The notes: generated by a model from the letters alone, not told the origin. Shown: positions 50,350 through 60,140, counted from the first letter of the stretch. The stretch is DNA of 64,000 bases from CAYNST01 sp964546435 (GCA_964546435.1 CAZJKJ010000008.1:15572-79571), one strand, 5' to 3'. Program-made: numbers and translations.

Positions 50350-51516
50350 CTAAATGTCCTGGAACTCCACCAGCACATCATTCAAAAACCGCAGTCCCAG
50401 CTCTGTTGTCTGCAATCGCTGGGCGGCGGCGACCATCAGGCCTTTGTCACGCAGGCGAGTGAGTGGCCGGTCGATGGTGTTGTCGGGCAAGCCGGTGCGC
50501 GCACTGAACAGCGGTCGCGGTACGCCCTGGACCAGGCGCAGCGCGTTCATCATGAATTCCACCGGCAACTGTTCCGCGTCGACGGGTTGTTCCATCGCGG
50601 TAAATGGCTCGCCCGATGCGAGATAGCCGTCGGGTCGGCGCGTTTTCTGATAGCGGATCACACTGCCGTCGGGCCGGGTGATTTTCCCGTGAGCGCCGGC
50701 ACCAATTGCCAGATAGTCGCCGAATTCCCAGTAATTGAGGTTATGACGGGCTTCTTTCCCTGGCTGACCATAGGCGGATATCTCGTAACGGCGGAAGCCC
50801 TGTCGCTCCAGCCGCTCGTGACCGGCATCCTGGATGTCGGCGAGGGTTTCGTCCGGGGGCAACACCGGTGGCCGCTTGTGAAAAACGGTGTTCGGCTCGA
50901 TGGTCAGCTGGTACCACGAAAGGTGCTCAGGGGCGAGTTCGATCGCTTGCTGGAGATCTGCGAGAGCTTCGGCGAGGGATTGACCCGGTAACCCGTGCAT
51001 GAGATCCAGGTTGATATTGGCAAAGCCGGCCTGGCGTGCCCGGGTGATTGCGGTGAGCGCCTGGCGGCTGTCGTGGATTCGTCCCAGTCGCTGCAGATGC
51101 AGGTCGTTGAAGGATTGCACGCCGAACGACAACCGGTTGACCCCCGCCGTCCGGAATCCCTCCAGATCCGTGCATTCGGTGGTACCGGGATTGGCTTCGA
51201 GGGTAATCTCACACTCGGCGGTGAAACCGATTTGTTGTTCAATGCCGGCGAGAATGTCCTGGATGGCGCTGGCGCTGAACAGACTGGGCGTGCCGCCTCC
51301 AAAGAATACCGAGCTCAAGGGCCGGTTCTGCGCCAGCGCCCTGTCCAGAGCAAGGTCAGCCAGCAGAGCCTGCACATATTCCGCCTCTGGAATGTGGCGG
51401 GTTTCATGTGAATTAAAGTCGCAATAGGGGCATTTGCGCACGCACCAGGGGATGTGCACGTACAGCGAAAGCGGGGGCAGTTCCCGTTCACCGGCCAGGA
51501 GTTGTGTCTCAGTCAT
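50350..51516 (-). CDS. hemW: Radical SAM haem chaperone HemW
   Basis: 388 residues. The radical SAM cysteines are in PWCVRKCPYCDFNSHE. Also FFGGGTPSLFSASAIQ, ANPGTTECTDLEGFRTAGVNRLSFGVQSF and GLPGQSLAEAL, and the C-terminal HemN-like domain. The first CxxxCxxC cysteine set fits HemW, which inserts haem into proteins, rather than true oxygen-independent coproporphyrinogen oxidase HemN. It is the last gene of the long yggS-hemW operon and its start overlaps rdgB by 8 bp. Confidence 0.95.
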   Translation of the reverse strand: MTETQLLAGERELPPLSLYVHIPWCVRKCPYCDFNSHETRHIPEAEYVQALLADLALDRALAQNRPLSSVFFGGGTPSLFSASAIQDILAGIEQQIGFTAECEITLEANPGTTECTDLEGFRTAGVNRLSFGVQSFNDLHLQRLGRIHDSRQALTAITRARQAGFANINLDLMHGLPGQSLAEALADLQQAIELAPEHLSWYQLTIEPNTVFHKRPPVLPPDETLADIQDAGHERLERQGFRRYEISAYGQPGKEARHNLNYWEFGDYLAIGAGAHGKITRPDGSVIRYQKTRRPDGYLASGEPFTAMEQPVDAEQLPVEFMMNALRLVQGVPRPLFSARTGLPDNTIDRPLTRLRDKGLMVAAAQRLQTTELGLRFLNDVLVEFQDI

Positions 51517-52117
51517 GAGCCTGCATGGTCTGGAGCAGCAGCCGCATGGCTTTGCCGCGGTGACTCAGACGATGCTTTTCCGCGCTATCCATTTCGGCAC
51601 TGGCGACACCGGCGACCGGATCATAAAACAGGGGGTCGTAGCCGAACCCGCCGGCACCTCGGGGGGCGTCGAGAATACGGCCTTCCCACGCAGCCTGGCA
51701 GATCAAAGGTGTCGGATCCGCCGCATGCCGCATATAGACCAGAACGCACTGGTAGCGCGCCGTGCGGTTTTCGGGTGAAACGCCGTGTAAATCTTCGAGC
51801 AACCGACGGTTATTGTCCGCATCAGAAGCGCCGATGCCGGCATAACGGGCACTGTAGATCCCCGGCGCGCCTTTCAGGGCATCCACTTCCAGCCCCGAAT
51901 CGTCCGCCAGGGCGGGGAAACCGGTGGCGGCGCAGGCATGGCGCGCCTTGAGAATGGCGTTCTCGACAAACGTCAGGCCGGTTTCCTCGGCGGCGGGCAG
52001 GTTGTAATCGCTTTGGGGCCGGATATCAAACCTGCAATCGGCCAGCAACTGCCGGAACTGGGCCAGTTTGCCGGGATTGCCGGTCGCCAGTACGACGATT
52101 TGTCTGAGTGTCGCCAC
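51509..52117 (-). CDS. rdgB: XTP/dITP diphosphatase RdgB
   Basis: 202 residues. It opens IVVLATGNPGKLAQFRQLL, with ETGLTFVENAILKARHACAATGFPALADDSGLEVDAL and the C-terminal GFGYDPLFYDP and LSHRGKAM, all Ham1/RdgB hallmarks. It removes non-canonical purine triphosphates (ITP, XTP) from the nucleotide pool. Two bases separate it from the DUF4426 gene and it overlaps hemW. Confidence 0.96.
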   Translation of the reverse strand: MATLRQIVVLATGNPGKLAQFRQLLADCRFDIRPQSDYNLPAAEETGLTFVENAILKARHACAATGFPALADDSGLEVDALKGAPGIYSARYAGIGASDADNNRRLLEDLHGVSPENRTARYQCVLVYMRHAADPTPLICQAAWEGRILDAPRGAGGFGYDPLFYDPVAGVASAEMDSAEKHRLSHRGKAMRLLLQTMQAHD

Positions 52118-52119
52118 GG

Positions 52120-52557
52120 CTATTGTTCCATATAGAGTTTGCGGTTGAATTCCAGGCGCAGTGGCCGGGCGCTCTGCGGCGGCAGTATGTCGATGATGAA
52201 GTGAAAGACTTCCTCATTGGAGTGCCGCAGGCTTGCGATTGAGTAATGCGCGCCCGGTTCCTCGATCGCTTTGAACTCCAGGGGTTTGAGCTGCTGCAAC
52301 AGGTTGCGGGCATGACCAGACACCCGCGCCGCGACCGCTTTGCCGGTGGCGGCCTCCTGCACGGTGATATTGATCAGGGCCTGATCCCTGCCGCGAACCA
52401 GCTTGTGTATGGAGGCTATATCCGCAGGGACATATTGGCTGTTGAAAACACTGAAATGCACTTGATAGTCGCCGAGGATGCGCGTCGATTCCACCTCCTG
52501 TGCGATGGCAGTGGCGCAGTGGCAAAGGGCAATCAGGATAATGGCGGACAATCGCAC
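52120..52557 (-). CDS. Secreted DUF4426 protein
   Basis: 145 residues with a signal peptide (LSAIILIALCHCATAIAQE). The mature part is beta-rich: LGDYQVHFSVFNSQYVPADIA, ALINITVQEAATGKAVAARV, ILPPQSARPLRLEFNRKLY. DUF4426 proteins of this type sit next to metW in pseudomonads and relatives; function unknown, probably periplasmic. Confidence 0.85.
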   Translation of the reverse strand: MRLSAIILIALCHCATAIAQEVESTRILGDYQVHFSVFNSQYVPADIASIHKLVRGRDQALINITVQEAATGKAVAARVSGHARNLLQQLKPLEFKAIEEPGAHYSIASLRHSNEEVFHFIIDILPPQSARPLRLEFNRKLYMEQ

Positions 52558-52585
52558 GGGTTTACCTCTCTGGGTTCAGGCACGT

Positions 52586-53176
52586 TTACTTGCGGACACG
52601 GAAGATGCCGATTTCGCCAAACAGATTGGGATTGACCGCTTGCAACAGGCTACTTGAGTGCTGCTCTGCGGTCACCGACTTCTCCATCACGTTCAGGCGC
52701 ATGTCCCGACAGAGGATTTCGAAATCCTTGAAGGTGCAAAAGTGAATGTTGGGGGTGTTGTACCACTCGTAGGGCAAGAGGTCCGACACCGGCATCCGCC
52801 CCTTGAAAAACAGGTGCATCCGCGCCCGCCAGTGGCCAAAATTGGGAATCGTAACAATGCACTCGCGACCGACCCGGGTCATTTCCGCGAGGGTTTTGTG
52901 TGGCGCCCGCATGGTCTGCAGGGTTTGGGACATGATCACGGTGTCGAAACTGTCGTCGTCGAAATTGCTCATGCCTTCGTTGAGGTTCTGTTCAATCACG
53001 TTAAGGCCTTTGGCGACGCAGGCAATAATGCCGTCGGGGCTGATCTCAAGACCATAGCCTCGCACATTCTTCTGATCGACCAGATGCTTGAGCATGGTGC
53101 CATCGCCACAGCCGAGATCCAGCACCCGCGAGCCCGGCTTTATCCACTGATCGACAACCCGCAGATCAATCCGCAT
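52586..53176 (-). CDS. metW: Methionine biosynthesis protein MetW (SAM-dependent methyltransferase fold)
   Basis: 196 residues. Motif I is SRVLDLGCGDGTMLKHL, with RGYGLEISPDGI, FDTVIMSQTLQTMRAP and TIPNFGHWRARM. MetW acts with MetX in homoserine acylation; its own activity is not settled. Its ATG shares one base with the metX stop codon (TAATG). Confidence 0.95.
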   Translation of the reverse strand: MRIDLRVVDQWIKPGSRVLDLGCGDGTMLKHLVDQKNVRGYGLEISPDGIIACVAKGLNVIEQNLNEGMSNFDDDSFDTVIMSQTLQTMRAPHKTLAEMTRVGRECIVTIPNFGHWRARMHLFFKGRMPVSDLLPYEWYNTPNIHFCTFKDFEILCRDMRLNVMEKSVTAEQHSSSLLQAVNPNLFGEIGIFRVRK

Positions 53177-54321
53177 TACAGCGCAATCCCCTGCATGTAG
53201 GTCCCGAACACTGCTTCATAGCGCGGTTGGTTGGGCACGAGAAAGGCATCATGGCCAAAGTTCGACTCGATTTCGGCATACACCACGTCCTTTTCGGCTC
53301 GCATCAAGGCGGTGGTGATCTCCCGGGAACGCTCGGGGGCGAAGCGCCAGTCGGAGGTAAAAGAGATCACCAGAAACTTGCAGCGTGCGTGCTTGAAGGC
53401 GAAGACCGGATCGTTATCGTAGGCGCGTGCCAGATCGAAATAATCGAGGGCGCGGGTCATGAGGATATAGGTGTTGGCGTCGAAGGTCTTCGAAAAGCGG
53501 CTGCCCTGATGGCGCAGATAGCTCTCGATCTGGAACTCCACAGGCTCCTCCGTCCCCAGGTCGAAGCTGCCGGAGCGCAATTCCCGTCCGAATTTTTCTC
53601 CCATGCCATCGTGGGACAAGTAAGTAATGTGACCAATCATGCGGGCCACGGACAGCCCATTCATGGGTTGTCTGCCGCTTTTCAGGTAGTGGCCGCCGGC
53701 AAAATCGGGGTCGCAGGTGATAGCCTGCCGGGCGGTCTGGTTAAACGCAATGTTTTGCGCACTGAGCTTCATGGCGGACGCGATGGTGACGCAGTGACGC
53801 AGCGCCTCGGGGTGTTCAAGGGACCACCGCATCGCCTGCATGCCACCCAGGCTGCCCCCTACGACCGCTGCCCACTGATCGATGCCCAGGCGCTTCATCA
53901 ACCGGTATTGCGTCTCCACCCAGTCGCGAACCCTCAAGGTAGGGAAATCCGCGCCCCAGGGTTCGCCCGTGTCGGGATTGATGCTTTGCGGGCCGGTGGA
54001 GCCGTGACAGCCCCCGATATTGTTGAGGGATACAACGAAAAATTTCCCGGTATCTATGGCTTTGCCGGGGCCGATGTAGGCGTCCCACCACCCCGGCTTC
54101 TTGTCGTCGCGGCTGTGGTAGCCCGCCGCATGGTGATGCCCGGACAGTGCATGGCAGATCAAGACACCATTGGACTTTTCCCGGTTGAGTTCCCCATAGG
54201 TTTCCACCATCAGATCGTAACCCTCGAGCACCCGGCCATTGGCGAGGTGCAGGGGGCCATCGAAGTGGATCTGACAGGGTTGCACCAGGCCTGCTGAGTC
54301 AGCCGGAAAAACAGAGTCCAT
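53176..54321 (-). CDS. metX: Homoserine O-acyltransferase MetX
   Basis: 381 residues. Alpha/beta-hydrolase: oxyanion GALSGHHHAAGYH-like segment, nucleophile Ser in VVGGSLGGMQAMRW, Asp in FTSDWRFAP and His in SNFGHDAFLV. It acylates homoserine as the first step to methionine. In gammaproteobacteria with metW this enzyme often uses succinyl-CoA (MetXS), which sequence alone does not decide here. ATG 54321 is the family start; the frame is open further back only across the yggT region. Confidence 0.95.
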   Translation of the reverse strand: MDSVFPADSAGLVQPCQIHFDGPLHLANGRVLEGYDLMVETYGELNREKSNGVLICHALSGHHHAAGYHSRDDKKPGWWDAYIGPGKAIDTGKFFVVSLNNIGGCHGSTGPQSINPDTGEPWGADFPTLRVRDWVETQYRLMKRLGIDQWAAVVGGSLGGMQAMRWSLEHPEALRHCVTIASAMKLSAQNIAFNQTARQAITCDPDFAGGHYLKSGRQPMNGLSVARMIGHITYLSHDGMGEKFGRELRSGSFDLGTEEPVEFQIESYLRHQGSRFSKTFDANTYILMTRALDYFDLARAYDNDPVFAFKHARCKFLVISFTSDWRFAPERSREITTALMRAEKDVVYAEIESNFGHDAFLVPNQPRYEAVFGTYMQGIAL

Positions 54322-54343
54322 GGTGGCCAGGCGGGAATTGGTA

Positions 54344-54934
54344 TCAGGTGTAGCCAATGAGCAATCCGAACGGTGTCTGAAAGTTGCGACCAATGCCGAT
54401 AACCACGATCCGCAATATGACGAGGAATATACCGGCGAAAAACAGGGAAAAATCCAGCCCGCCCACGGCTGGCACATAGCGTCGGACCGGTGCCAGAATG
54501 GGTTCGAGCAACTGCCGCACCAGCAGTAGCGCAGGATGGGTGCTGTACGGGGCGATGAAACTGGTAATAAACAGAACGAAGCCGGCGAACAGGTAAATGT
54601 TGATGATGTTGAGCGACAGCGCGATGAGGCTCCAGCCAAGCATATGCAGCGGCGGACCCCAGCCAATGCCCGAAACAAACAGCACCAGCTGCATGGCAAC
54701 CCAGTGAAACGCCAGCGCCAGCACCAGGGAGGCCAGATCAATGCCCCAGATACCGGGGATGATCTTGCGCAGTGGCACGAGCAGCGGATTGGTGAGTTTT
54801 ACCAGCAATTGCGAGATGGGGTTATAGAAGTCGGCCCGCGCGGTTTGCAGCAAAAAGCGCAACAAAATCAGTGTCAGATAAAGAGATCCGAACACCCGGA
54901 TCAAAAAAATCAGAATTTCCTGCAGAGTACCCAT
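54344..54934 (-). CDS. yggT: YggT family membrane protein
   Basis: 196 residues with two copies of the YGGT unit, each a helix followed by ARADFYNPISQLLVKLTNPLL- or RQLLEPILAPVRRYVP-type sequence. Inner-membrane protein; family members are linked to osmotic or potassium uptake effects and to cell division genes. It sits in the yggS-proC-yggT-metX order. Confidence 0.92.
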   Translation of the reverse strand: MGTLQEILIFLIRVFGSLYLTLILLRFLLQTARADFYNPISQLLVKLTNPLLVPLRKIIPGIWGIDLASLVLALAFHWVAMQLVLFVSGIGWGPPLHMLGWSLIALSLNIINIYLFAGFVLFITSFIAPYSTHPALLLVRQLLEPILAPVRRYVPAVGGLDFSLFFAGIFLVILRIVVIGIGRNFQTPFGLLIGYT

Positions 54935-55021
54935 GAAAAAGGAGTGCCTCGATGAATGCTTGAGTTGGCGGCGTCGACTGGCCCGGCGCCTGTGTTTAAT
55001 TCCGGATAATATCCGTGGGGG

Positions 55022-55840
55022 TCAGCTTCCCAGAATGCGGGCCAGCTCCACCGAACGGTCGGCGCAGGCAGTCAGGGCCGCCCGCACGGTGCCGCGCAGA
55101 TCGTGTGCTTCAAACACGGCGATGGCGCGCTCCGTAGTGCCCCCCGGCGAGGTGACACGGCGGCGCAGCTCGGCGGTGTCCAGATCGCTGCCGGCCGCCA
55201 GTTTAGCAGCTCCCGCGGCGGTTTGAATCGCTAATTGCGCGGCGGTTTGCCGATCCAGACCCATCTGCTCGCCGGCATCGGTCATGGCCTCGATCATCAG
55301 GAAGAAATACGCCGGCCCACTGCCTGAAACCGCCGTAACGGCATCGATCAGGTGTTCTTCATCCACCCAGCACACCAGACCAACCGCTTCCAGAATCGCG
55401 GTCGCGAGATGCCGGTGGGCGTCGCTCGCGGCGGCATTGGCAAACAGTCCGCTGGCGCCTGCCTGCACCAATGCAGGGGTATTGGGCATGCACCGCACGA
55501 CGGGAACCGGGCCGAGCCAGTTCTCCAGGCTTTGGCAGGTGATGCCGGCGGCGATGGAGATAACCAGCGTGCCCGGCGGCAGATGCCCTCGAACCGTCAG
55601 GCAGACATCCTTGAGTACCTGGGGCTTGACCGCGAGAACGAGGATGTCGACCTCTTCCACCGCAACAAGATTGTCACTGGTCGTCTGGACGCCGAAATCC
55701 CGTTTCAGCGCGACCAGCGAATCCGGATCGGGGTCGCTGACGATGATCTGGTACTGGGTAGAGCCGCGGGCCTGCAAGCCCCCGATAATGCTGCGCGCCA
55801 TGTTGCCGCCGCCGATAAAACCGAGTTTTGCTGAATTCAT
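55022..55840 (-). CDS. proC: Pyrroline-5-carboxylate reductase
   Basis: 272 residues from ATG 55840. It has the NADPH-binding LGFIGGGNMARSIIGGL, IVSDPDPDS, VLAVKPQVLKDV, RCMPNTPALVQAGASGL, AVSGSGPAYFFLMIEAM and VTSPGGTTERAI. Final step of proline synthesis. A longer frame to 55984 overlaps yggS and is not supported. Confidence 0.96.
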   Translation of the reverse strand: MNSAKLGFIGGGNMARSIIGGLQARGSTQYQIIVSDPDPDSLVALKRDFGVQTTSDNLVAVEEVDILVLAVKPQVLKDVCLTVRGHLPPGTLVISIAAGITCQSLENWLGPVPVVRCMPNTPALVQAGASGLFANAAASDAHRHLATAILEAVGLVCWVDEEHLIDAVTAVSGSGPAYFFLMIEAMTDAGEQMGLDRQTAAQLAIQTAAGAAKLAAGSDLDTAELRRRVTSPGGTTERAIAVFEAHDLRGTVRAALTACADRSVELARILGS

Positions 55841-55862
55841 GGTTGAGCTTGCCTCTTCTTTT

Positions 55863-56600
55863 TTATTGCTCGCCGGATGGTGGTTGGCTGCCTGGCAGGT
55901 TGTTGCTTCCGAGAGCAGCACTCCCGTGGGTTCTCGGGCCGAAAATGGCGGTGCCGACCCGGACCAGAGTGGCGCCTGCGGCAATGGCCTCGGCCAGGTC
56001 GTCGGTCATACCCATCGACAGGGTATCCAGAGACAGTTTGCCATCGGTGCACAAACTGGCCTGCAGTCGGGCGAGTCGGGTAAATGCAGCAGCGCTCGTG
56101 CCGGGGGCCGGAATGGCCATCAGGCCGCGCAGACGCAAACGCGGCAGCCGGGCAATCTGCTGGCACAGTGCGAGGGAGTCGGCGGGGCTGCATCCGGCCT
56201 TGCTGGGCTCCGCATCGATATTGACCTGGACGCAAATATCCAGAGGCCCACGATCCGCTGGCCGCTGGCGGTCAAGACGCTCCGCGATCGGCAGGCGGTC
56301 GACGGCATGTACCCAGTCGAAGCGTTCGGCAATGGCCCGCGTCTTGTTGCTCTGTATGGGCCCGATGAAATGCCATCGCAGCGGCAGGTGCGCCAGCGCA
56401 TTCATTTTCTCCAGGGCTTCCTGCAGATAGTTTTCGCCGAAATCCCGTTGACCGCATGCATAGGCTTCTTCCAGGGCGTTGACCGGCTGTGTCTTGCTGA
56501 CGGCAATCAGCTGCACCGTCTCGGGACTGCGCCCGCAGGCCAGAGCGTGCTGCTGTATGGAATTTTGTACCTGGGTTAGGCGGTCTGAAATCTTGTGCAT
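55863..56600 (-). CDS. yggS: PLP homeostasis protein YggS/PLPBP
   Basis: About 245 residues. The PLP lysine is in VQLIAVSKTQPVN; FGENYLQEALEKM, WHFIGPIQSNKTRAI, VQVNIDAEPSKAG, LMAIPAPG and SMGMTDDLAEAIAAGATLVRVGTAIFG are all family hallmarks. It is a PLP carrier without known enzymatic activity, tied to amino-acid balance. First gene of the operon and divergent from pilT; ATG 56600 fits the family start. Confidence 0.95.
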   Translation of the reverse strand: MHKISDRLTQVQNSIQQHALACGRSPETVQLIAVSKTQPVNALEEAYACGQRDFGENYLQEALEKMNALAHLPLRWHFIGPIQSNKTRAIAERFDWVHAVDRLPIAERLDRQRPADRGPLDICVQVNIDAEPSKAGCSPADSLALCQQIARLPRLRLRGLMAIPAPGTSAAAFTRLARLQASLCTDGKLSLDTLSMGMTDDLAEAIAAGATLVRVGTAIFGPRTHGSAALGSNNLPGSQPPSGEQ

Positions 56601-56713
56601 ATACTTAAGGAACCACTGCGCCGGGCTGGCTTCAGGCTTGTGCTTGCGCATTTAAGGGTTCGAGACAATGTATACGGGGCGCTAGAGAGTCCCCCCAACA
56701 GGGTTTTACGTGC

Positions 56714-57748
56714 ATGGATATTACCGAGTTACTGGCCTTTTCGGCAAAGCAGGGCGCTTCCGACCTGCACCTTTCAGCCGGTCTGCCCCCGATGATCCGG
56801 GTCGATGGCGATGTGCGCCGCATCAACCTGCCGCCGATGGATCACAAACAGGTGCACAGTCTGATCTACGAGATCATGAATGACAAGCAACGCAAGGACT
56901 ATGAGGAATTCCTGGAAACGGATTTTTCCTTTGAAGTGCCGGGCGTTGCCCGCTTCCGGGTCAACGCCTTCAACCAGAACCGGGGCTCGGGTGCGGTGTT
57001 CCGGACCATTCCTTCCAAGGTGCTTACCATGGAAGAGCTGGGCATGGGGCAGGTATTTCGGGACGTCTCGTCAGTGCCCCGCGGACTCGTCCTGGTGACC
57101 GGTCCGACCGGTTCCGGCAAGTCCACAACCCTGGCGGCGATGGTCGACTTCATTAACGAGAGCAAGTATCACCACATATTGACCATCGAAGACCCCATTG
57201 AATTTGTGCATGAAAGCAAGAAATGCCTCGTCAACCAGCGGGAAGTCCACCGCGACACCCACGGCTTCGCCGAGGCACTCCGTTCGGCACTGCGTGAAGA
57301 CCCGGACATCATTCTGGTGGGCGAGATGCGGGATCTGGAGACCATCCGGCTGGCACTGACCGCAGCGGAAACCGGGCACCTGGTATTCGGCACCCTGCAC
57401 ACCACCTCGGCGGCAAAAACCATTGACCGGGTCGTGGATGTCTTCCCCGCGAATGAAAAGTCCATGGTGCGGTCCATGCTGTCGGAGTCGCTGCAGGCGG
57501 TGGTTTCCCAGACTTTGATCAAGCGGACCGGTGGCGGCCGGTGCGCCGCTCATGAAATCATGCGGGGCACACCGGCCATCCGTAACCTGATCCGCGAAGA
57601 CAAGGTCGCCCAGATGTACTCGGCAATTCAGACGGGTGCGTCGGTGGGCATGCAGACGATGGATCAGTGTCTGGCAGATCTGGTGGCGAAGCGGACGATC
57701 AGCCGTGAGCACGCCCGGGAAAAGGCAAAAATGCCCGAAAATTTTTAA
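56714..57748 (+). CDS. pilT: Type IV pilus retraction ATPase PilT
   Basis: 344 residues. It starts MDITELLAFSAKQGASDLHLSAG, Walker A GPTGSGKSTTLAAM, Asp box ILTIEDPIEFVH, Walker B DIILVGEMRDLETIRLAL and His box GHLVFGTLHTTSAAKT. It pulls pilin subunits out of the fibre to drive twitching. Promoter region shared with yggS. Confidence 0.98.
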   Translation: MDITELLAFSAKQGASDLHLSAGLPPMIRVDGDVRRINLPPMDHKQVHSLIYEIMNDKQRKDYEEFLETDFSFEVPGVARFRVNAFNQNRGSGAVFRTIPSKVLTMEELGMGQVFRDVSSVPRGLVLVTGPTGSGKSTTLAAMVDFINESKYHHILTIEDPIEFVHESKKCLVNQREVHRDTHGFAEALRSALREDPDIILVGEMRDLETIRLALTAAETGHLVFGTLHTTSAAKTIDRVVDVFPANEKSMVRSMLSESLQAVVSQTLIKRTGGGRCAAHEIMRGTPAIRNLIREDKVAQMYSAIQTGASVGMQTMDQCLADLVAKRTISREHAREKAKMPENF

Positions 57749-57869
57749 GGCGGGTGACCCTCAGTCCCGGGGTGATCTCAGGCTTTGCGGATACAGGCAC
57801 GGCCGGTTAACTGGATGCGGGTGACACGGGTGATGTGTTTAACCTGACTCAAATCGTCGAGAAGGTGTT

Positions 57870-59009
57870 ATGGATATTGATCGTCTTTTGCGGTTGATGG
57901 TGGAGAAGTCCGCTTCCGACCTGTTCATTACGGCGGGTATTCCACCGTCGGTAAAGCTTCACGGCAAAATCCAGCCGGTGACCACCACTCCGCTCACGCC
58001 CGAAAAGACGCGAGAGATGGTGTTGAGCACCATGAACGAGAAGCAGCGCAATGAGTTCGCCGAGAAAAAGGAACTGAATTACGCGATCAGTGCCCGGGGA
58101 ATTGGCCGTTTCCGCGCCAGCGCCTTCTTCCAGCGCAACCTCTGTGGCATGGTGTTGCGACGCATTGAAACCAATATTCCGAAAATTGACGATCTGGGTC
58201 TGCCGGAAATCGTCAAGGAACTTGCGATGATCAAGCGTGGCCTGGTGATTTTTGTCGGCGCCACCGGCACCGGGAAATCCACCTCTCTGGCATCGATGAT
58301 CGGTCACCGCAACCGCAATTCCAAAGGCCATATCATCTCGATAGAAGACCCCATCGAATTCATCCATCAGCATCAAGGCTGCGTCATCACTCAGCGCGAG
58401 GTGGGAATCGATACCGAGTCGTTTGACGTGGCATTGAAAAATACGCTTCGACAGGCGCCGGACGTCATCCTCATCGGGGAGGTGCGCTCCCGGGAAACCA
58501 TGGACCACGCCATTGCCTTCGCTGAGACGGGCCACCTGTGCCTGTGCACACTCCACGCGAACAACGCCAACCAGGCGCTAGACCGGATCATCCACTTCTT
58601 CCCGGCCGACCGGCACACGCAACTGTGGATGGATCTGTCGCTGAACCTTAAGGCGATTGTGGCGCAGCAGCTGATTCCCACGCCGGATGGGCAGGGCCGA
58701 CGGGCATGTCTGGAGGTCTTTCTGAATACCCCGCTGGCATCGGATCTGATCCGCAAGGCGCAGGTTCATGAGCTCAAGGATCTGATGAAACGCTCCACAG
58801 AGCTGGGCATGCAGACCTTCGATCAGGCGCTCTTTGATCTGTACGATGCCGGCGAAATCACCTTTGAAGATGCCCTCGCGCATGCGGACTCACCCAACGA
58901 TCTGCGGCTCATGATCAAGCTGAAATCGGAGACCGATGCTGATTACCTGAGCCACGCGGCGGCGGAATTGACGATAGAAGACGAAACCAGCCGCTCCCGA
59001 CGCTACTGA
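57870..59009 (+). CDS. pilU: PilT-dependent retraction ATPase PilU
   Basis: 379 residues; starts MDIDRLLRLMVEKSASDLFITAG, Walker A GATGTGKSTSLASM, Walker B DVILIGEVRSRETMDHAI and HLCLCTLHANNANQALDR. It has the extended acidic C terminus typical of PilU rather than PilT. It boosts PilT-driven retraction. It follows pilT by 121 bp and converges with ruvX. Confidence 0.96.
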   Translation: MDIDRLLRLMVEKSASDLFITAGIPPSVKLHGKIQPVTTTPLTPEKTREMVLSTMNEKQRNEFAEKKELNYAISARGIGRFRASAFFQRNLCGMVLRRIETNIPKIDDLGLPEIVKELAMIKRGLVIFVGATGTGKSTSLASMIGHRNRNSKGHIISIEDPIEFIHQHQGCVITQREVGIDTESFDVALKNTLRQAPDVILIGEVRSRETMDHAIAFAETGHLCLCTLHANNANQALDRIIHFFPADRHTQLWMDLSLNLKAIVAQQLIPTPDGQGRRACLEVFLNTPLASDLIRKAQVHELKDLMKRSTELGMQTFDQALFDLYDAGEITFEDALAHADSPNDLRLMIKLKSETDADYLSHAAAELTIEDETSRSRRY

Positions 59010-59025
59010 TAGCAGCGGAGAGGTT

Positions 59026-59457
59026 CTACAGAGGGAGATGTCCCGGATCGCGGAACCAGCTTTCCAGTATCAGCCGTGCGGCGATGGAATCGACGGGGTT
59101 CTCGGCGTACCGGGTGCTGTAGCCCCGGTCCCGCGCTTCGGTCTTGGCTTCGCGGGTGGACAGCCGCTCATCCTGCAACACCACGTTTGCGTTGAATCTT
59201 CCAGCCAGGCGTCGCGCGAATTTGCGGGCGCGAACGCACAATTCACTCTCGCTGTCGTCCATATTCAGAGGAAGCCCTACGACGACGACATCTGGCTGCC
59301 ATTCCTTGATCAGCTTTTCCACTTCTTCCCAGCGCGGAATTCCGTCCCTGGCTTTCAAGGGCATCAGTTCGCGTGCGGTTTGAGTGACGGATTGACCAAT
59401 GGCCGCCCCAATATTCTGGGTGCCGTAGTCGAAGGCGAGTGCGGTGACGGGTTTCAT
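59026..59457 (-). CDS. ruvX: Holliday junction resolvase-like protein RuvX/YqgF
   Basis: About 143 residues. RNase H-like fold with catalytic Asp in LAFDYGTQNIG, the VVVGLPLNMD and DERLSTREA segments and Asp in PVDSIAARLIL. Probably acts in 5' processing of pre-16S rRNA. ATG 59457 (MKPVTALAFDYG) is chosen over 59517 because it matches the family length. Confidence 0.94.
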   Translation of the reverse strand: MKPVTALAFDYGTQNIGAAIGQSVTQTARELMPLKARDGIPRWEEVEKLIKEWQPDVVVVGLPLNMDDSESELCVRARKFARRLAGRFNANVVLQDERLSTREAKTEARDRGYSTRYAENPVDSIAARLILESWFRDPGHLPL

Positions 59458-59555
59458 GGGTTTCGGCGAGGAATAAACGGAAGCAGGGTGAGCGTCTCTA
59501 TTGCAGGTGTTGATCAATTACAGGGTGCCGATCAGTGAAGGCAGTGCGGCCACAA

Positions 59556-60140
59556 TTACGCGTGGCCAGCGACGCTGGTAATGAGATTGATGTCAACACC
59601 CAACCGCTGCGCGGCTCGCACCCATCGTTGCTCAACCGGCGTGTTGAAAATGATATCGCCGTCTGCCGGAATGGTCAGCCAACTGTTCTGCAGCATTTCT
59701 TCTTCGAGTTGGCCTGCGCCCCAGCCGGCATAGCCCAGGACAAACAGGGCTTTGTCCGGTCCGGTTCCTTCTGCCAGCGCAGAGACGATGTCGCGCGAGG
59801 CTGTCAGCGAAATATCCGGCCCTATTTCGATGGTGGATTGCCATTGCCCGCCGGTTTCGTGCAGTACAAAACCGCGTTCCGTACTGACGGGTCCGCCCGC
59901 GAGAATCGGCATGTGTCCGGTGTCCGCGCGGCAGACAATGTCCATCTGTTCAAACACGTCGCTGAGATGGATATCCATTGGGCGATTGATCAGCAGTCCC
60001 ATGGCGCCGTCGGGGGTATGGTCGCAAATATAGGTGAGCGACTGATTGAACAACGGATCCTGCAGCCCGGGCATGGCAATCAGGAAGTGATTGCGCAGGC
60101 TGTCATGAAACGTTTGAGTTGTTCTGATTTTATTCGCCAT
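59556..60140 (-). CDS. yqgE: YqgE/AlgH family protein
   Basis: 194 residues with LRNHFLIAMPGLQDPLFNQSLTYICDHTPDGAMGLLINRPM, GGPVSTERGFVLHE, LFVLGYAGWGAGQLEEEM and NSWLTIPAD. Conserved partner of ruvX/yqgF. AlgH was first named for an effect on alginate regulation; biochemical function remains unclear. Confidence 0.93.
   Translation of the reverse strand: MANKIRTTQTFHDSLRNHFLIAMPGLQDPLFNQSLTYICDHTPDGAMGLLINRPMDIHLSDVFEQMDIVCRADTGHMPILAGGPVSTERGFVLHETGGQWQSTIEIGPDISLTASRDIVSALAEGTGPDKALFVLGYAGWGAGQLEEEMLQNSWLTIPADGDIIFNTPVEQRWVRAAQRLGVDINLITSVAGHA

Noticed and set aside
54322..54741. 140-codon upstream extension of metX
   Set aside because: It runs through yggT in another frame; the residues are Cys/Ser/Arg-rich nonsense and the ATG at 54321 fits the family.
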